From contig JAJJXM010000077.1 of NCBI GenBank assembly GCA_024516155.1, forward strand, positions 1 to 64,000: DNA of 64,000 nucleotides. Reading direction: 5' to 3'. The notes beneath the pieces are model-generated. The model had not been told where the DNA came from and did no database searches. It saw only the letters and a list, made by a program, of their open reading frames with translations. This DNA comes from Pyronema omphalodes (taxonomy: Eukaryota; Ascomycota; Pezizomycetes; Pezizales; Pyronemataceae). The translations under genes and the position numbers were made by a program. Shown here piece after piece: positions 55,640 through 64,000 of this stretch (position 1 is its first letter; each line of letters begins with the position of its first letter).

Positions 55640-57508
55640 CTACAACAGACTGGCAGCAACCATACGGATCGTCTCCCACAACGTGAACCGACAACGAACA
55701 GCACTCGATGCGCTGCTGAATAGCGCACACAACACAGCCGACATAATCCTAATACAAGAAATTCACATTACCGACATAACATACGCCACCACACACCCAT
55801 CGTTCACACTGGTCTTGCCACCGCGTGGGGATAGAACCACCAACAGAACAGCCGCCTATGTGACCAGGACAAACCCATACCTCAGGGTTTCTCAGCGCAC
55901 CGATATATGCGCGGATCCTGACCTCCAGGTCCTTGAGGTAGGCACCGACTTAATTCCTTCTTTCTTTCTTCGTAATATGTACAACGAAAAACACCCCGAA
56001 AGCAATATTTATACCATCCCGAGAGCCCTCACCCCCCTCCCCCTCCCCCGCAGGTGCATCATCACAGGTGACCTCAACGCTCACCATGCCCTGTGGAACT
56101 CCTCCACACGTTCCCCCATCCGCGCCACCGAAATAGTTAACCTCATCGAACAACGAGACTGGACCCTCGTGTCCGTCCCTGACATTCCCACCTACTACTA
56201 CAACCAAGGCCGCAGTTCTTCCGTCCTCGACCTGACCCTAGCATCGCCCCACATGGCAGAGGAAACAATCAACTGGGCAATTGACGACGACAACGCTACG
56301 GGATCTGACCATGAAGTCATACGTTCCGAAGTGCACACAACCCACCCAGACGCTGAAACAACCCCCCCAACAAACCGTCTGAACTGGAAAAAGACGGATT
56401 GGGAGCTCTTCGCCGAAACCCTCTGTGCCTCGTGCTTAGCCCTCACACCATCATGGACACAATACCGCAACCACCATACCACAGACAACCTCGATGCGTG
56501 GGCGGAGTCAATACGTGATGCCATCCTTAATGCCGCGACTACGTCCACCCCCGTACTACAAGTGACCCCACAATCGAAAAGATGGTGGACCGCAGAAGTC
56601 ACCGAGGCAAGGAAAAAGATGACCAAAGCAAGACGTAAGTGGAAACGCAAACGTGACGATAGATCCCACCTAAACTACAAACAACACCGAAACGAATACC
56701 ACAGGACCATTCGAACGGCGAAAGATGCAAAGTGGAAGGAATATCTTTCCCAAGCCGAAGGACCCGATGTGTGGCAGGCGTTTAGGTACTCCAACCCTCG
56801 GCGTGCTCAGCTAACACCAAACCTCCGCGCAATGATAAACGGCCAAGAAACAATCTGCAGCTCCTTCGACGCAAAGGTAGAGGCCTTCCAAAAGTTGTTT
56901 CCCCCACCGCCGCCACCACCGCCTCCGTCCGTCCTCCCCCCGCGCCGCGAGTTGCAGTGGACAACCTTTACACCGACAGAGGTAGAAACAGCGATATTCT
57001 CCTCCTCGCCGAAGAAGGCCCCCGGACCCGATGGTCTCACATTGATAAACGGCCAAGAAACAATCTGCAGCTCCTTCGACGCAAAGGTAGAGGCCTTCCA
57101 AAAGTTGTTTCCCCCGCCGCCGCCACCACCGCCTCCGTCCGTCCTCCCCCCGCGCCGCGAGTTGCAGTGGACAACCTTTACACCGACAGAGGTAGAAACA
57201 GCGATATTCTCCTCCTCGCCGACGAAGGCGCCCGGACCCGATGGGCTCACATTCGCCTGCCTGCGCCAAGCATACCTTGCCATCCCCAAACACATGAACA
57301 ACCTCTACGCCACATTAGGGACGGTAGGCTACCATCCGCGATGCTGGCGCCAGGCCACCACAGTCATTATCGCCAAACCTAACAAGCTGGATTACAGCAA
57401 TCCAAAGGCATACCGTCCGATTGCGCTCCTAAACTGCCTTGGGAAGACCCTCGAAAAACTAATGGCCACTCGCCTAGGCACGATGGCAGACTCTCACGAC
57501 TTACTACA
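55632..57508 (+). pseudogene. LINE-C(+) ORF2, truncated in RT, with internal duplication
   Basis: ATG 55632. Endonuclease: IILIQEIHITDITYATTHPS, GDLNAHHALWNSSTRSPI, SSVLDLTLASPHM, ATGSDHEVIRSEV (F in the sister copy). Linker: WWTAEVTEARKKMTKARRKW. Then an in-frame 210-bp tandem duplication (56834-57253), GTVGYHPRCWRQATTVIIAK, KAYRPIALLNCLGKTLEKLM, and loss of homology after MADSHDLL at 57508. The RT catalytic YxDD and RNase H are absent. The frame stays open to 57605 only through unrelated junction sequence. Confidence 0.85.
56834..57253 (+). repeat. In-frame 210-bp tandem duplication in LINE-C(+) ORF2
   Basis: Unit 56834-57043 is repeated at 57044-57253. Each unit encodes 70 residues from INGQETICSSFDAKVEAF through a nine-proline run to KAPGPDGLT. 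The copies differ at only a few bases (for example SPKKAP versus SPTKAP). All other LINEs in the window have a single unit. Confidence 0.95.
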
Positions 57509-57541
57509 GAATGCAGGGGGGGGTCGCCGTTGCCGTGTCCA
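57509..57541. other. Junction remnant of an NA-type 5' end at the centre of the inverted repeat
   Basis: AATGCAGGGGGGGTCGCCG and TTGCCGTGTCC are the reverse complement of the NA element 5' terminus (compare 33246-33281), present here as a stub of about 31 nt between the end of the left arm and the truncated 3' end of LINE-C(-). Confidence 0.6.
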
Positions 57542-57555
57542 GTGGAGCGGAAGAT

Positions 57556-60500
57556 TCATTCGCGGGAGGGGTATGCGTCGGATGGAGGGTGGGCCAAGCA
57601 GTTGAGGAAGTACCCGTGGCCGGTGCGAAGACCCAGGATTGCAGTTGATATCCAGCGGGGGTTTTCGGTGTACGCAGTGTCCATTTTGCGGCGGTGTGTG
57701 GCGGTGTACGTGCGCGGTCGGGGGGAAGAGGTGAACCAGGTAGCCCAGTCTTCGGTGTACCTCTCTCGAGCGCGGCGGCGCAGCCAAGTGAGGGATATCG
57801 GTATTCGTCGGCGTGGCGGTACTGTTGTCGCCTGTCGGGCCAGTTCGTCGGCGGCTTCGTTTCCGGGGACGCTAGTGTGTCCTGGGACCCAGTGGATGGT
57901 AATTGAGGTACCGTGAGCGTGAAGGTCGTGAGCGGTGTTGTGGATGGCCCAGGCGAGCTCCTGGCCGGGGCCTCGACGGAGGTGAGAGGCTCGACGTATC
58001 GCGGCTTGGTTGTCGGTAAAAACGTGGATGTGTGTGTCGTATAGGTCGTTGCGTCGAATATGTGTCAGGCATGTCCGGAGTCCTTCGTGGATGGCCATAA
58101 CTTCCGCGTCGAAGACTTCTGTTCTGTCGCCCATGGGCACTATGGAGTCGACAGGTCGTGGCAGCCCGTGGGGGATGGTGTATCCTGCGCCTGTTATGCC
58201 GTCAAGTTGGGAGCCGTCCGTGTACAGTAGGATAGTATCCGATCGTTGGCGAAGGGCGTGGAGGAGGAGGAGGTGGTCGTCGGCAGCTTCAGCCTTCGGG
58301 GAGGAGGAGATGTCGATCGTTAATGTAGGGGCGAGGTCGTCGTCGGGGATGTTTTGGGAGGTGTCCTCGATTTCGGCGTTTGGTTGGACCCACGGGGAGA
58401 GGGTGCTGATGACGTGCAGGAGGCGGGACGGGGCTTGTCCTGGGACGTGCCACGGGTGGTCGTACTCGGTGTCCGGGTTGATGGAGGCATCCTCGATACT
58501 CGGGGCGGGAAACGAGACGGGGCAGCGTGTGATGATAGGGTGCGAGGCGGGTAAAGTGAGGGTGCGCAGGGCGTATTTCCGCTGACGGTTGTCAAGACGT
58601 ATTGTGACGGGGGGGAGTGCGGATTCATTGTGGAGGGCCAGGATCGGAGTAGAGGTGAAAGCGTTGAGAATCCTGCGGAGGGCGGTGTTCTGTTGATTCT
58701 GGAGGGTGCGGGCAGGTCTTTTTGTTGGTTCCACCATATCTCTGCGCCGTAGTCTGCTCTCGACTGGACACACGCCTGGTAGATTAGTCTTGTAGCAGCG
58801 GGGGACAGACCTGTTTCGTACCGTGCTAACCTACACAGTGCGTTCAGAGTTCTTTGCGCGGCGGTTACTCGTCTAGCTACATGTTTTCTAAAGTTAAGTT
58901 TCCTATCTAAATACAGGCCTATCCACCTCACAACATCCTTCTCTCCTCCTTGTGTTCCCGGTGTGATAACTGTACCGTTTGGTAACTTAACTTTTTCCTC
59001 CTCAGTGATGCTATCGGTGCGTGCCCAGTGGAAATGCAGGAGCTCTGACTTGGCATCGTCAAATGCAACGGCGTTTGCGTCGGCCCACCGAAAGGCTGTT
59101 GTCGTAATGTTCTCAAGTGCGCGGGCGTTCGCTTTTCTGGTGCGTCCCTGGACGACGATCGCTACGTCGTCAATGTAGCTAGGTGTCCAGGCGTACGGGT
59201 GTACCTGCGCTATTTCGTCGAATAATGGGCGGAGGTATAATAAGAAAAGTATGGGGGATGCAGGGGAACCTTGTGGGATGCCTGTTTGCACTGGGCGTTG
59301 CGTGTCAGTTCGCCCATCGAACGCTAGAGCGATCGTGCGATCTGCGAGGAAGGACTGGCACCACGATACTACTGGTCGCGGGCACCCAAGCTGTCGTAAT
59401 GTTTGTTGGAGGCGGTCAGCAGAGACGTTGTCGAACGCTCCACGAGCATCGAGGAAGAGGGCAGAGGTTAGCATTCCGTGAGATTTCCCAATCTCAACGT
59501 CGTGCACCAGCGCCATCGCCGCGTCAATTGCTGATCTCTGCGGGCGTCCACCTATTTGGTCCCTATGTAGTAAGTCGTGAGAGTCTGCCATCGTGCCTAG
59601 GCGAGTGGCCATTAGTTTTTCGAGGGTTCTCCCAAGGCAGTTTAGGAGCGCAATCGGACGGTATGCCTTTGGATTGCTGTAATCCGGCTTGTTAGGTTTG
59701 GCGATAATGACTGTGGTGGCCTGGCGCCAGCATCGGGGATGGTAGCCTACCGTCCCTAATGTGGCGTAGAGGTTGTTCATGTGTTTGGGGATGGCAAGGT
59801 ATGCTTGGCGTAGGCAGGCGAATGTGAGCCCATCGGGTCCGGGCGCCTTCTTCGGCGAGGAGGAGAATATCGCTGTTTCTACCTCTGTCGGTGTAAAGGT
59901 TGTCCACTGCAACTCGCGGCGCGGGGGGAGGACGGACGGAGGCGGTGGTGGCGGCGGTGGGGGAAACAACTTTTGGAAGGCCTCTACCTTTGCGTCGAAG
60001 GAGCTGCAGATTGTTTCTTGGCCGTTTATCATTGCGCGGAGGTTTGGTGTTAGCTGAGCACGTCGAGGGTTGGTGTACCTAAACGCCTGCCACACATCGG
60101 GTCCTTCGGCTTGGGAAAGGTATTCCTTCCACTTTGCATGTTTCGCCGTTCGAATGGTCCTGTGGTATTCGTTTCGGTGTTGTTTGTAGTTTAGGTGGGA
60201 TCTATCGTCACGTTTGCGTTTCCACTTACGTCTTGCTTTGGTCATCTTTTTCCTTGCCTCGGTGACTTCTGCGGTCCACCATCTTTTCGATTGTGGGGTC
60301 ACTTGTAGTACGGGGGTGGACGTAGTCGCGGCATTAAGGATGGCATCACGTATTGACTCCGCCCACGCATCGAGGTTGTCTGTGGTAGGGTGGTTGCGGT
60401 ATTGTGTCCATGATGGTGTGAGGGCTAAGCACGAGGCACGGAGGGTTTCGGCGAAGAGCTCCCAATCCGTCTTTTTCCAGTTCAGACGGTTTGTTGGGGG

Positions 60501-61232
60501 GGTTGTTTCAGCGTCTGGGTGGGTTGTGTGCACTTCGAAACGTATGACTTCATGGTCAGATCCCGTAGCGTTGTCGTCGTCAATTGCCCAGTTGATTGTT
60601 TCCTCTGCCATGTGGGGCGATGCTAGGGTCAGGTCGAGGACGGAAGAACTGCGGCCTTGGTTGTAGTAGTAGGTGGGAATGTCAGGGACGGACACGAGGG
60701 TCCAGTCTCGTTGTTCGATGAGGTTAACTATTTCGGTGGCGCGGATGGGGGAACGTGTGGAGGAGTTCCACAGGGCATGGTGAGCGTTGAGGTCACCTGT
60801 GATGATGCACCTGCGGGGGAGGGGGAGGGGGGTGAGGGCTCTCGGGATGGTATAAATATTGCTTTCGGGGTGTTTTTCGTTGTACATATTAAGAAGAAAG
60901 AAAGAAGGAATTAAGTCGGTGCCTACCTCAAGGACCTGGAGGTCAGGATCCGCGCATATATCGGTGCGCTGAGAAACCCTGAGGTATGGGTTTGTCCTGG
61001 TCACATAGGCGGCTGTTCTGTTGGTGGTTCTATCCCCACGCGGTGGCAAGACCAGTGTGAACGATGGGTGTGTGGTGGCGTATGTTATGTCGGTAATGTG
61101 AATTTCTTGTATTAGGATTATGTCGGCTGTGTTGTGTGCGCTATTCAGCAGCGCATCGAGTGCTGTTCGTTGTCGGTTCACGTTGTGGGAGACGATCCGT
61201 ATGGTTGCTGCCAGTCTGTTGTAGCTAGACAT
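57556..61232 (-). pseudogene. LINE-C(-) ORF2, endonuclease / RT / RNase H, one frameshift, 3'-truncated
   Basis: ATG 61232 within ATGTCTAG. Endonuclease GDLNAHHALWNSSTRSPI, SVLDLTLASPHM, ATGSDHEVIRFEV. RT KAYRPIALLNCLGRTLEKLM, FLDARGAFDNVSADRLQQTL, GIPQGSPASPILFLLY, SYIDDVAIVVQ. A 1-nt deletion near 58718 moves the frame; RNase H then reads YTDGSQLDGITGAGYT, FDAEVMAIHEGL, FTDNQAAI, HWVPGHTSVPGNEAADELAR. The C-terminus TGHGYFLNCLAHPPSDAYPS is cut just before the zinc-finger cysteines. About 1,225 codons remain. Compared with LINE-F ORF2 roughly 80-90 residues are missing. Confidence 0.9.
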
Positions 61233-62934
61233 GGGCGTTCATCTCAGTGTCTCTGTCGGCTGGGTTGGGTGGGGCGGCGGCGGGGTTTTGTAACGCTGTC
61301 CAGGCTTCATTGAATATGCGGATGCGTACGGGGCATTGCTTGCTGAAGCCTGGGTGGTCGAGGTCGGGGAGGTTGGCGTCCGCGCAGTTTTTGCAATGGT
61401 ATCTAGTGTGCTCACAGCTCTTACCTTTGCTTTGGGGGCAGTCGTTGCAGGCGTGGTCGTCCGTGGGGTGGTTCTGGCCGCAGATGCCGCAGGTGGGGCC
61501 TTGCGGTCCAGTGCAGTTGGTGTAGTGGTGGCCAAAGAGCAAGCAGCGCCGACACTGGTCGGTCCGTCGGGCAGAGTGGTACTCGGTGACTCTTCGGGGC
61601 TCGAAGAGTACCATGACTCGTTTGCGCTTCAGGAGTGCGAGCTCTCCGGCGGTACGTACCGCAATAACCACACTGGACGCTTCCTTGCCCACACGTTTCT
61701 CCGCGGTCGTCATATATCGGGGGGGTTGCGCCAGGGTGACAGGTCCGTTGCTGCGTTCGATCTCCTCCTGGAGGAGGCGCATTCCGTCGGGGGAGTCGGG
61801 GTATTGGCTCGTGGGGATTCCATGAACTGCGAGCTTATACCATCGCTCGTTCAGGCGGGGTGCGGCGATGGAGGTGTTGACCTGTCGCGTCGCTGTGTGT
61901 ATGGTCCCTAGGTTCTCGGTCAGCTCGGATTCAGTGGTGCCGTCTGTCATGGTCACGATGAGGTTTCCTGATGTGGCTTGTCTGATCGTGGCGACAGCCA
62001 TGTGAGGCGGCGCCTGTGTCTGGGTGAGTGCAGCGTTGATCGCCCTTCCCAGTTGGGCTTTGGTATTGACGTCGATTTCCGCAGGGTTGGGGCAGGGCAG
62101 GATGATTTCCTGGGGGCGGGTGCGTTGGCGTCGGGGGTGCGGTTTTGCGGGGGGGTTGCTTTTGGGGGCGTGGGCGGGGAAGGAGAGGTCAGCGACGGTT
62201 GTGCCGGAGGTCCACGGCTGGTGAGTGGTCGTGGGGGGGTTGTGACGGCGAGTAGTGGTGGAGGTCGGTATGGCGATGTTGTGGTGGCGAAGGGCGTTTT
62301 CCAGGAGTCGGCATCGTTCTTTCCAGTATTGGAGGTCGTCGGGGGGTGAGTTGGCGGTGGTCGTTTGTTCGGGGTGGGGTTGACGTTGGGGTTGTGTCGG
62401 AGGGGGCGGGCTGGGTTTTGTGATTTTGTCGAGTCTTTTGTTGATGGTGTCAATGGAACGGACAATAGGTCGGAGCGCGTCGTTGGTGTTTTTCGAAATC
62501 ATGGTGGCGATGGCTGAGAGGAGGTCGTTGTCGGGCTGAGGCTGGGGGTTGGGGTTGACGTCGGAAGCAGTTATTGCGTGCTGGCTGTCGTTGAGGTTCA
62601 GGTCAGAGTCGGATTCGGAGTCGGTGTCGGGGCAGCTGTCAGTGTCCATGGCGGTCGGCATTGTTTCGACGGGGGTCCCATCGAGGTTCACGTGGGTGTT
62701 TGTTTTCGGTCGGGTGACATTTTTGCGGAGGAGGTCGAGGTCACGTCTAGAGGCGGATTTTTTGGCGGGGGTTTTGGTGACTTTTCCGGAGGCGGTCGTT
62801 GATTTCTTAGAGGTCGCGATGGCGGAGGAGCCAGCGTGCGGGGCGTTGATTCGGGAAAGCTCGTCGGGGCTAAAAATATGCTCGGGTACCTGCATACGCG
62901 AGGGCGTGGCGGGGATGGGTGCGTTAGCGTCCAT
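61225..62934 (-). CDS. LINE-C(-) ORF1, intact 569-aa CCHC-knuckle protein
   Basis: ATG 62934 to TAG 61227-61225 without interruption. N-terminus MDANAPIPATPSRMQVPEHI; basic TPAKKSASRRDLDLLRKNVT; acidic DTDSESDSDLNLND; a predicted helix (LQYWKERCRLLENALRHHN); the conserved RPQEIILPCPNP segment; an RRM-like or CTD-like central part (RLNERWYKLAVHGIPTSQYP, KRVMVLFEPRRVTEYHSARR); and three Cys/His knuckles near residues 455-545. It ends in ATGTCTAG, whose ATG opens ORF2. The only LINE ORF1 in the window with no lesion. Role: RNA binding and chaperoning in the retrotransposition complex, by analogy with Tad1/I-type ORF1. Confidence 0.9.
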   Translation of the reverse strand: MDANAPIPATPSRMQVPEHIFSPDELSRINAPHAGSSAIATSKKSTTASGKVTKTPAKKSASRRDLDLLRKNVTRPKTNTHVNLDGTPVETMPTAMDTDSCPDTDSESDSDLNLNDSQHAITASDVNPNPQPQPDNDLLSAIATMISKNTNDALRPIVRSIDTINKRLDKITKPSPPPPTQPQRQPHPEQTTTANSPPDDLQYWKERCRLLENALRHHNIAIPTSTTTRRHNPPTTTHQPWTSGTTVADLSFPAHAPKSNPPAKPHPRRQRTRPQEIILPCPNPAEIDVNTKAQLGRAINAALTQTQAPPHMAVATIRQATSGNLIVTMTDGTTESELTENLGTIHTATRQVNTSIAAPRLNERWYKLAVHGIPTSQYPDSPDGMRLLQEEIERSNGPVTLAQPPRYMTTAEKRVGKEASSVVIAVRTAGELALLKRKRVMVLFEPRRVTEYHSARRTDQCRRCLLFGHHYTNCTGPQGPTCGICGQNHPTDDHACNDCPQSKGKSCEHTRYHCKNCADANLPDLDHPGFSKQCPVRIRIFNEAWTALQNPAAAPPNPADRDTEMNAHV

Positions 62935-63368
62935 CGCTTAACCGGTGGTGAGGTAAGCGATGGCGAAGAGTCACGTGAGGAGGCTCTTGCTAAGCGAGCA
63001 CGAAAATTTCTCGTGAGGAAAGGGGTCCGGAGGGGGGGAAATTTGGGGTGTCACCACAACCAGTGCTGCTGGTGGGGGGGGGGATTTGGGGGGGGGGGGG
63101 ATTTCGGTATGCCGAAACCGAAAATAAGGTCGGTTTGATGATTGGAGGGCGGGTGGTGGAGCGGCGTTGATGAAAGTGCCCGGAATCCGGCCCGGAGGTC
63201 CCAGAATCGCGTTTTTCCGCTGAATCTCAACGGTAAACGGTAGCTGGGTTCCGAAAATCGAGATTCGGGGTAATTCCGAGGTAAGAAATCGATTGCCGAT
63301 TCGAAAATCGGGGAAATTGTTGTTGTTGTCGCAAGTGCAGGGGGGGGTCAGCGGTTGCTGTGTGGTGT

Positions 63369-63504
63369 CTGCGCAGCTTCGTGTTTTCGCCGGTCAGAAT
63401 GTTGAATTTCGTCATCATGACGTCGAATCTGAGGCGCATCTCATCGCTGTTGTTGCGTATGGTGTCATCGAGGGTATTGAAGCGACGCTGTGTGTCCTGG
63501 TGGA
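63369..63504 (-). mobile_element. NA element copy 4, internal fragment
   Basis: 136 bp encoding, on the minus strand, DTQRRFNTLDDTIRNNSDEM and FDVMMTKFNILTGENTKLR. This matches copy 1 almost exactly. It has neither 5' end nor tail and sits between the LINE-C 5' terminus and resumed LINE-D2 RT, so it was probably captured during the rearrangement that built the inverted repeat. Confidence 0.8.
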
Positions 63505-64000
63505 ACTGGCGACCCGGCTCAGCCTTATGGCGGAGTCACACAACATCTTACATGCAGACCAGATAGGCGGGCGCCCCAAACGCTCGGCTATCGACGCTGA
63601 AATGGCCCTAACGCACGAGGTCGAAGCGAATGCGGGGCGCCGCATGGTGACCTCCGCGCTATTTTTAGATGTGCGAGGGGCCTTCGACAAAGTCTCCTCC
63701 GCGCGCCTCCTTACGACAATGCGTACACTTGGCTGCCCAACTGCAGTTGTCTCCTGGTGTTCGACTTTCCTAAGCGACAGAACAACAGCCCTATCATTCG
63801 ACGGACGAACAGACATACAGCGACCCATTATCACGGGCATCCCCCAAGGTTCCCCGGCGTCCCCCATTCTCATCCTCATCTACCTGCGCCCTCTATTCGA
63901 CAAACTACAAACGACTCACCCCACGATATGGACCCCGAGCTACATGGACGACGTAGCTCTCGTTGCACACGGGCGTACCAGAGAAGAGAATGCTCGCGAA
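63505..64000 (+). pseudogene. LINE-D2 ORF2, RT domain (continues past the window)
   Basis: Open to the last base: TRLSLMAESHNILHADQIGG, RPKRSAIDAEMALTHEVEAN, FLDVRGAFDKVSSARLLTTM, GIPQGSPASPILILIY and the catalytic SYMDDVALVAHG. It lies in the same orientation and has the same LINE-D character (HGRTREENA) as the D2 pieces to the left, so I assign it to the same copy. The region between the endonuclease and the first RT motif (about 330 codons by comparison with LINE-C) has been lost. No lesion in this part. Confidence 0.75.

Larger units (their letters stand above)
53493..57508 (+). mobile_element. LINE-C plus copy (left arm of the inverted repeat), 3'-truncated
   Basis: Starts with the full 5' terminus CACCACACAGCAACCGCTGA, has the same 5' UTR as LINE-F, and carries ORF1 and ORF2 up to the RT domain (MADSHDLL), where it stops abruptly at 57508. 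It is a near-identical inverted copy of 59566-63368. 3' truncation is not what target-primed reverse transcription produces, so this arm probably arose by rearrangement. No tail and no flanking duplication. Confidence 0.85.
53493..63368. repeat. Large inverted repeat: arms 53493-57508 and 59566-63368
   Basis: The arms begin with the LINE-C 5' terminus at both outer ends and meet around a 2,057-bp spacer (57509-59565) that belongs to the right LINE copy. Arm lengths are 4016 and 3803 bp; 210 of the 213-bp difference is a tandem duplication in the left arm. Protein differences over about 1,150 codons are few (for example FLRN versus FLLN, FRYSN versus FRYTN, one TAG), so the arms are of very recent common origin. 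Confidence 0.85.
57542..63368 (-). mobile_element. LINE-C minus copy (right arm plus spacer), nearly full length
   Basis: Minus strand, from the 5' terminus at 63368 through a 5' UTR (62935-63368), an intact ORF1 and an ORF2 complete except for one frameshift and loss of the last part of the C-terminal zinc finger (truncated at about 57545). It lacks the 3' UTR and tail. The ORFs are in better condition than in any other LINE here except for the 3' loss, so the family has probably been active recently. Confidence 0.85.

Noticed and set aside
57556..57916. Plus-strand ORFs over LINE-C(-) ORF2
   Set aside because: They are antisense frames of a well-supported RNase H domain, with no domain content of their own.

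Overview
The window looks like repeat-dense DNA of a filamentous fungus. The evidence is the mix of elements: chromodomain-bearing Ty3/Gypsy elements, two-ORF LINEs of the Tad1/I type (CCHC-knuckle ORF1; ORF2 with APE endonuclease, reverse transcriptase and RNase H), and short GT...AG intron-like signals in the few host remnants. I cannot name the species. I see no intact single-copy host gene, no tRNA or rRNA, and no CRISPR array; almost everything is nested retroelements in varied states of decay.

Layout. 1-2.6 kb holds host debris: a three-unit 160-bp tandem repeat, a minus-strand hydroxyacid-dehydrogenase pseudogene, and the 5' part of a gene encoding an acidic GEMPEE-type repeat protein. 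2.63-10.14 kb is a structurally complete Ty3/Gypsy element (Gypsy-1; 1004-bp LTRs, 5-bp target duplication AGGGG) that split this repeat gene in frame. Gypsy-1 carries a third reading frame after pol: a Cys/His-rich protein whose C-terminal membrane segment is encoded inside the 3' LTR. 10.14-10.8 kb is the 3' part of the split gene. 11.3-28.3 kb is a second family (Gypsy-2, LTR-A): one solo LTR and one element whose two LTRs are each interrupted by a solo LTR of another family (LTR-B). The second LTR-B is itself interrupted by a 5.5-kb LINE (LINE-A). LTR-A is packed with TTAGGG, CACGTG and GATA motifs.

28.3-37.7 kb holds a LINE-D ORF1 fragment, another LTR-B solo, a short element encoding one coiled-coil protein and no RT (called NA here), and a 5'-truncated LINE (LINE-E). 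37.7-40.5 kb is a minus-strand fragment of a third Gypsy. From 40.5 kb to the window end, one LINE-D copy (D2) acts as host to everything else: LINE-F (itself carrying an NA copy) is inserted in its ORF1, an NA copy is inserted in its endonuclease domain, and a 10-kb inverted-repeat structure made of two LINE-C copies replaces the stretch between its endonuclease and RT domains. Most of these nestings are proven by exact flanking target-site duplications and by reading frames that rejoin when the insert is removed.

How the parts work together. The LINEs supply EN/RT. The NA element shares its 5' terminus, its purine-rich 3' UTR and its CAAA/TAAA tail with them, so it is probably mobilised in trans while supplying its own nucleic-acid-binding-like protein, a division of labour reminiscent of Drosophila HeT-A and TART. 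Premature stops in several Gypsy and LINE copies are mostly C-to-T type changes (CAA, CAG, CGA or TGG codons), suggesting cytosine deamination or mild RIP-like mutation. The best candidates for something undescribed are the Gypsy-1 third ORF and the NA element.
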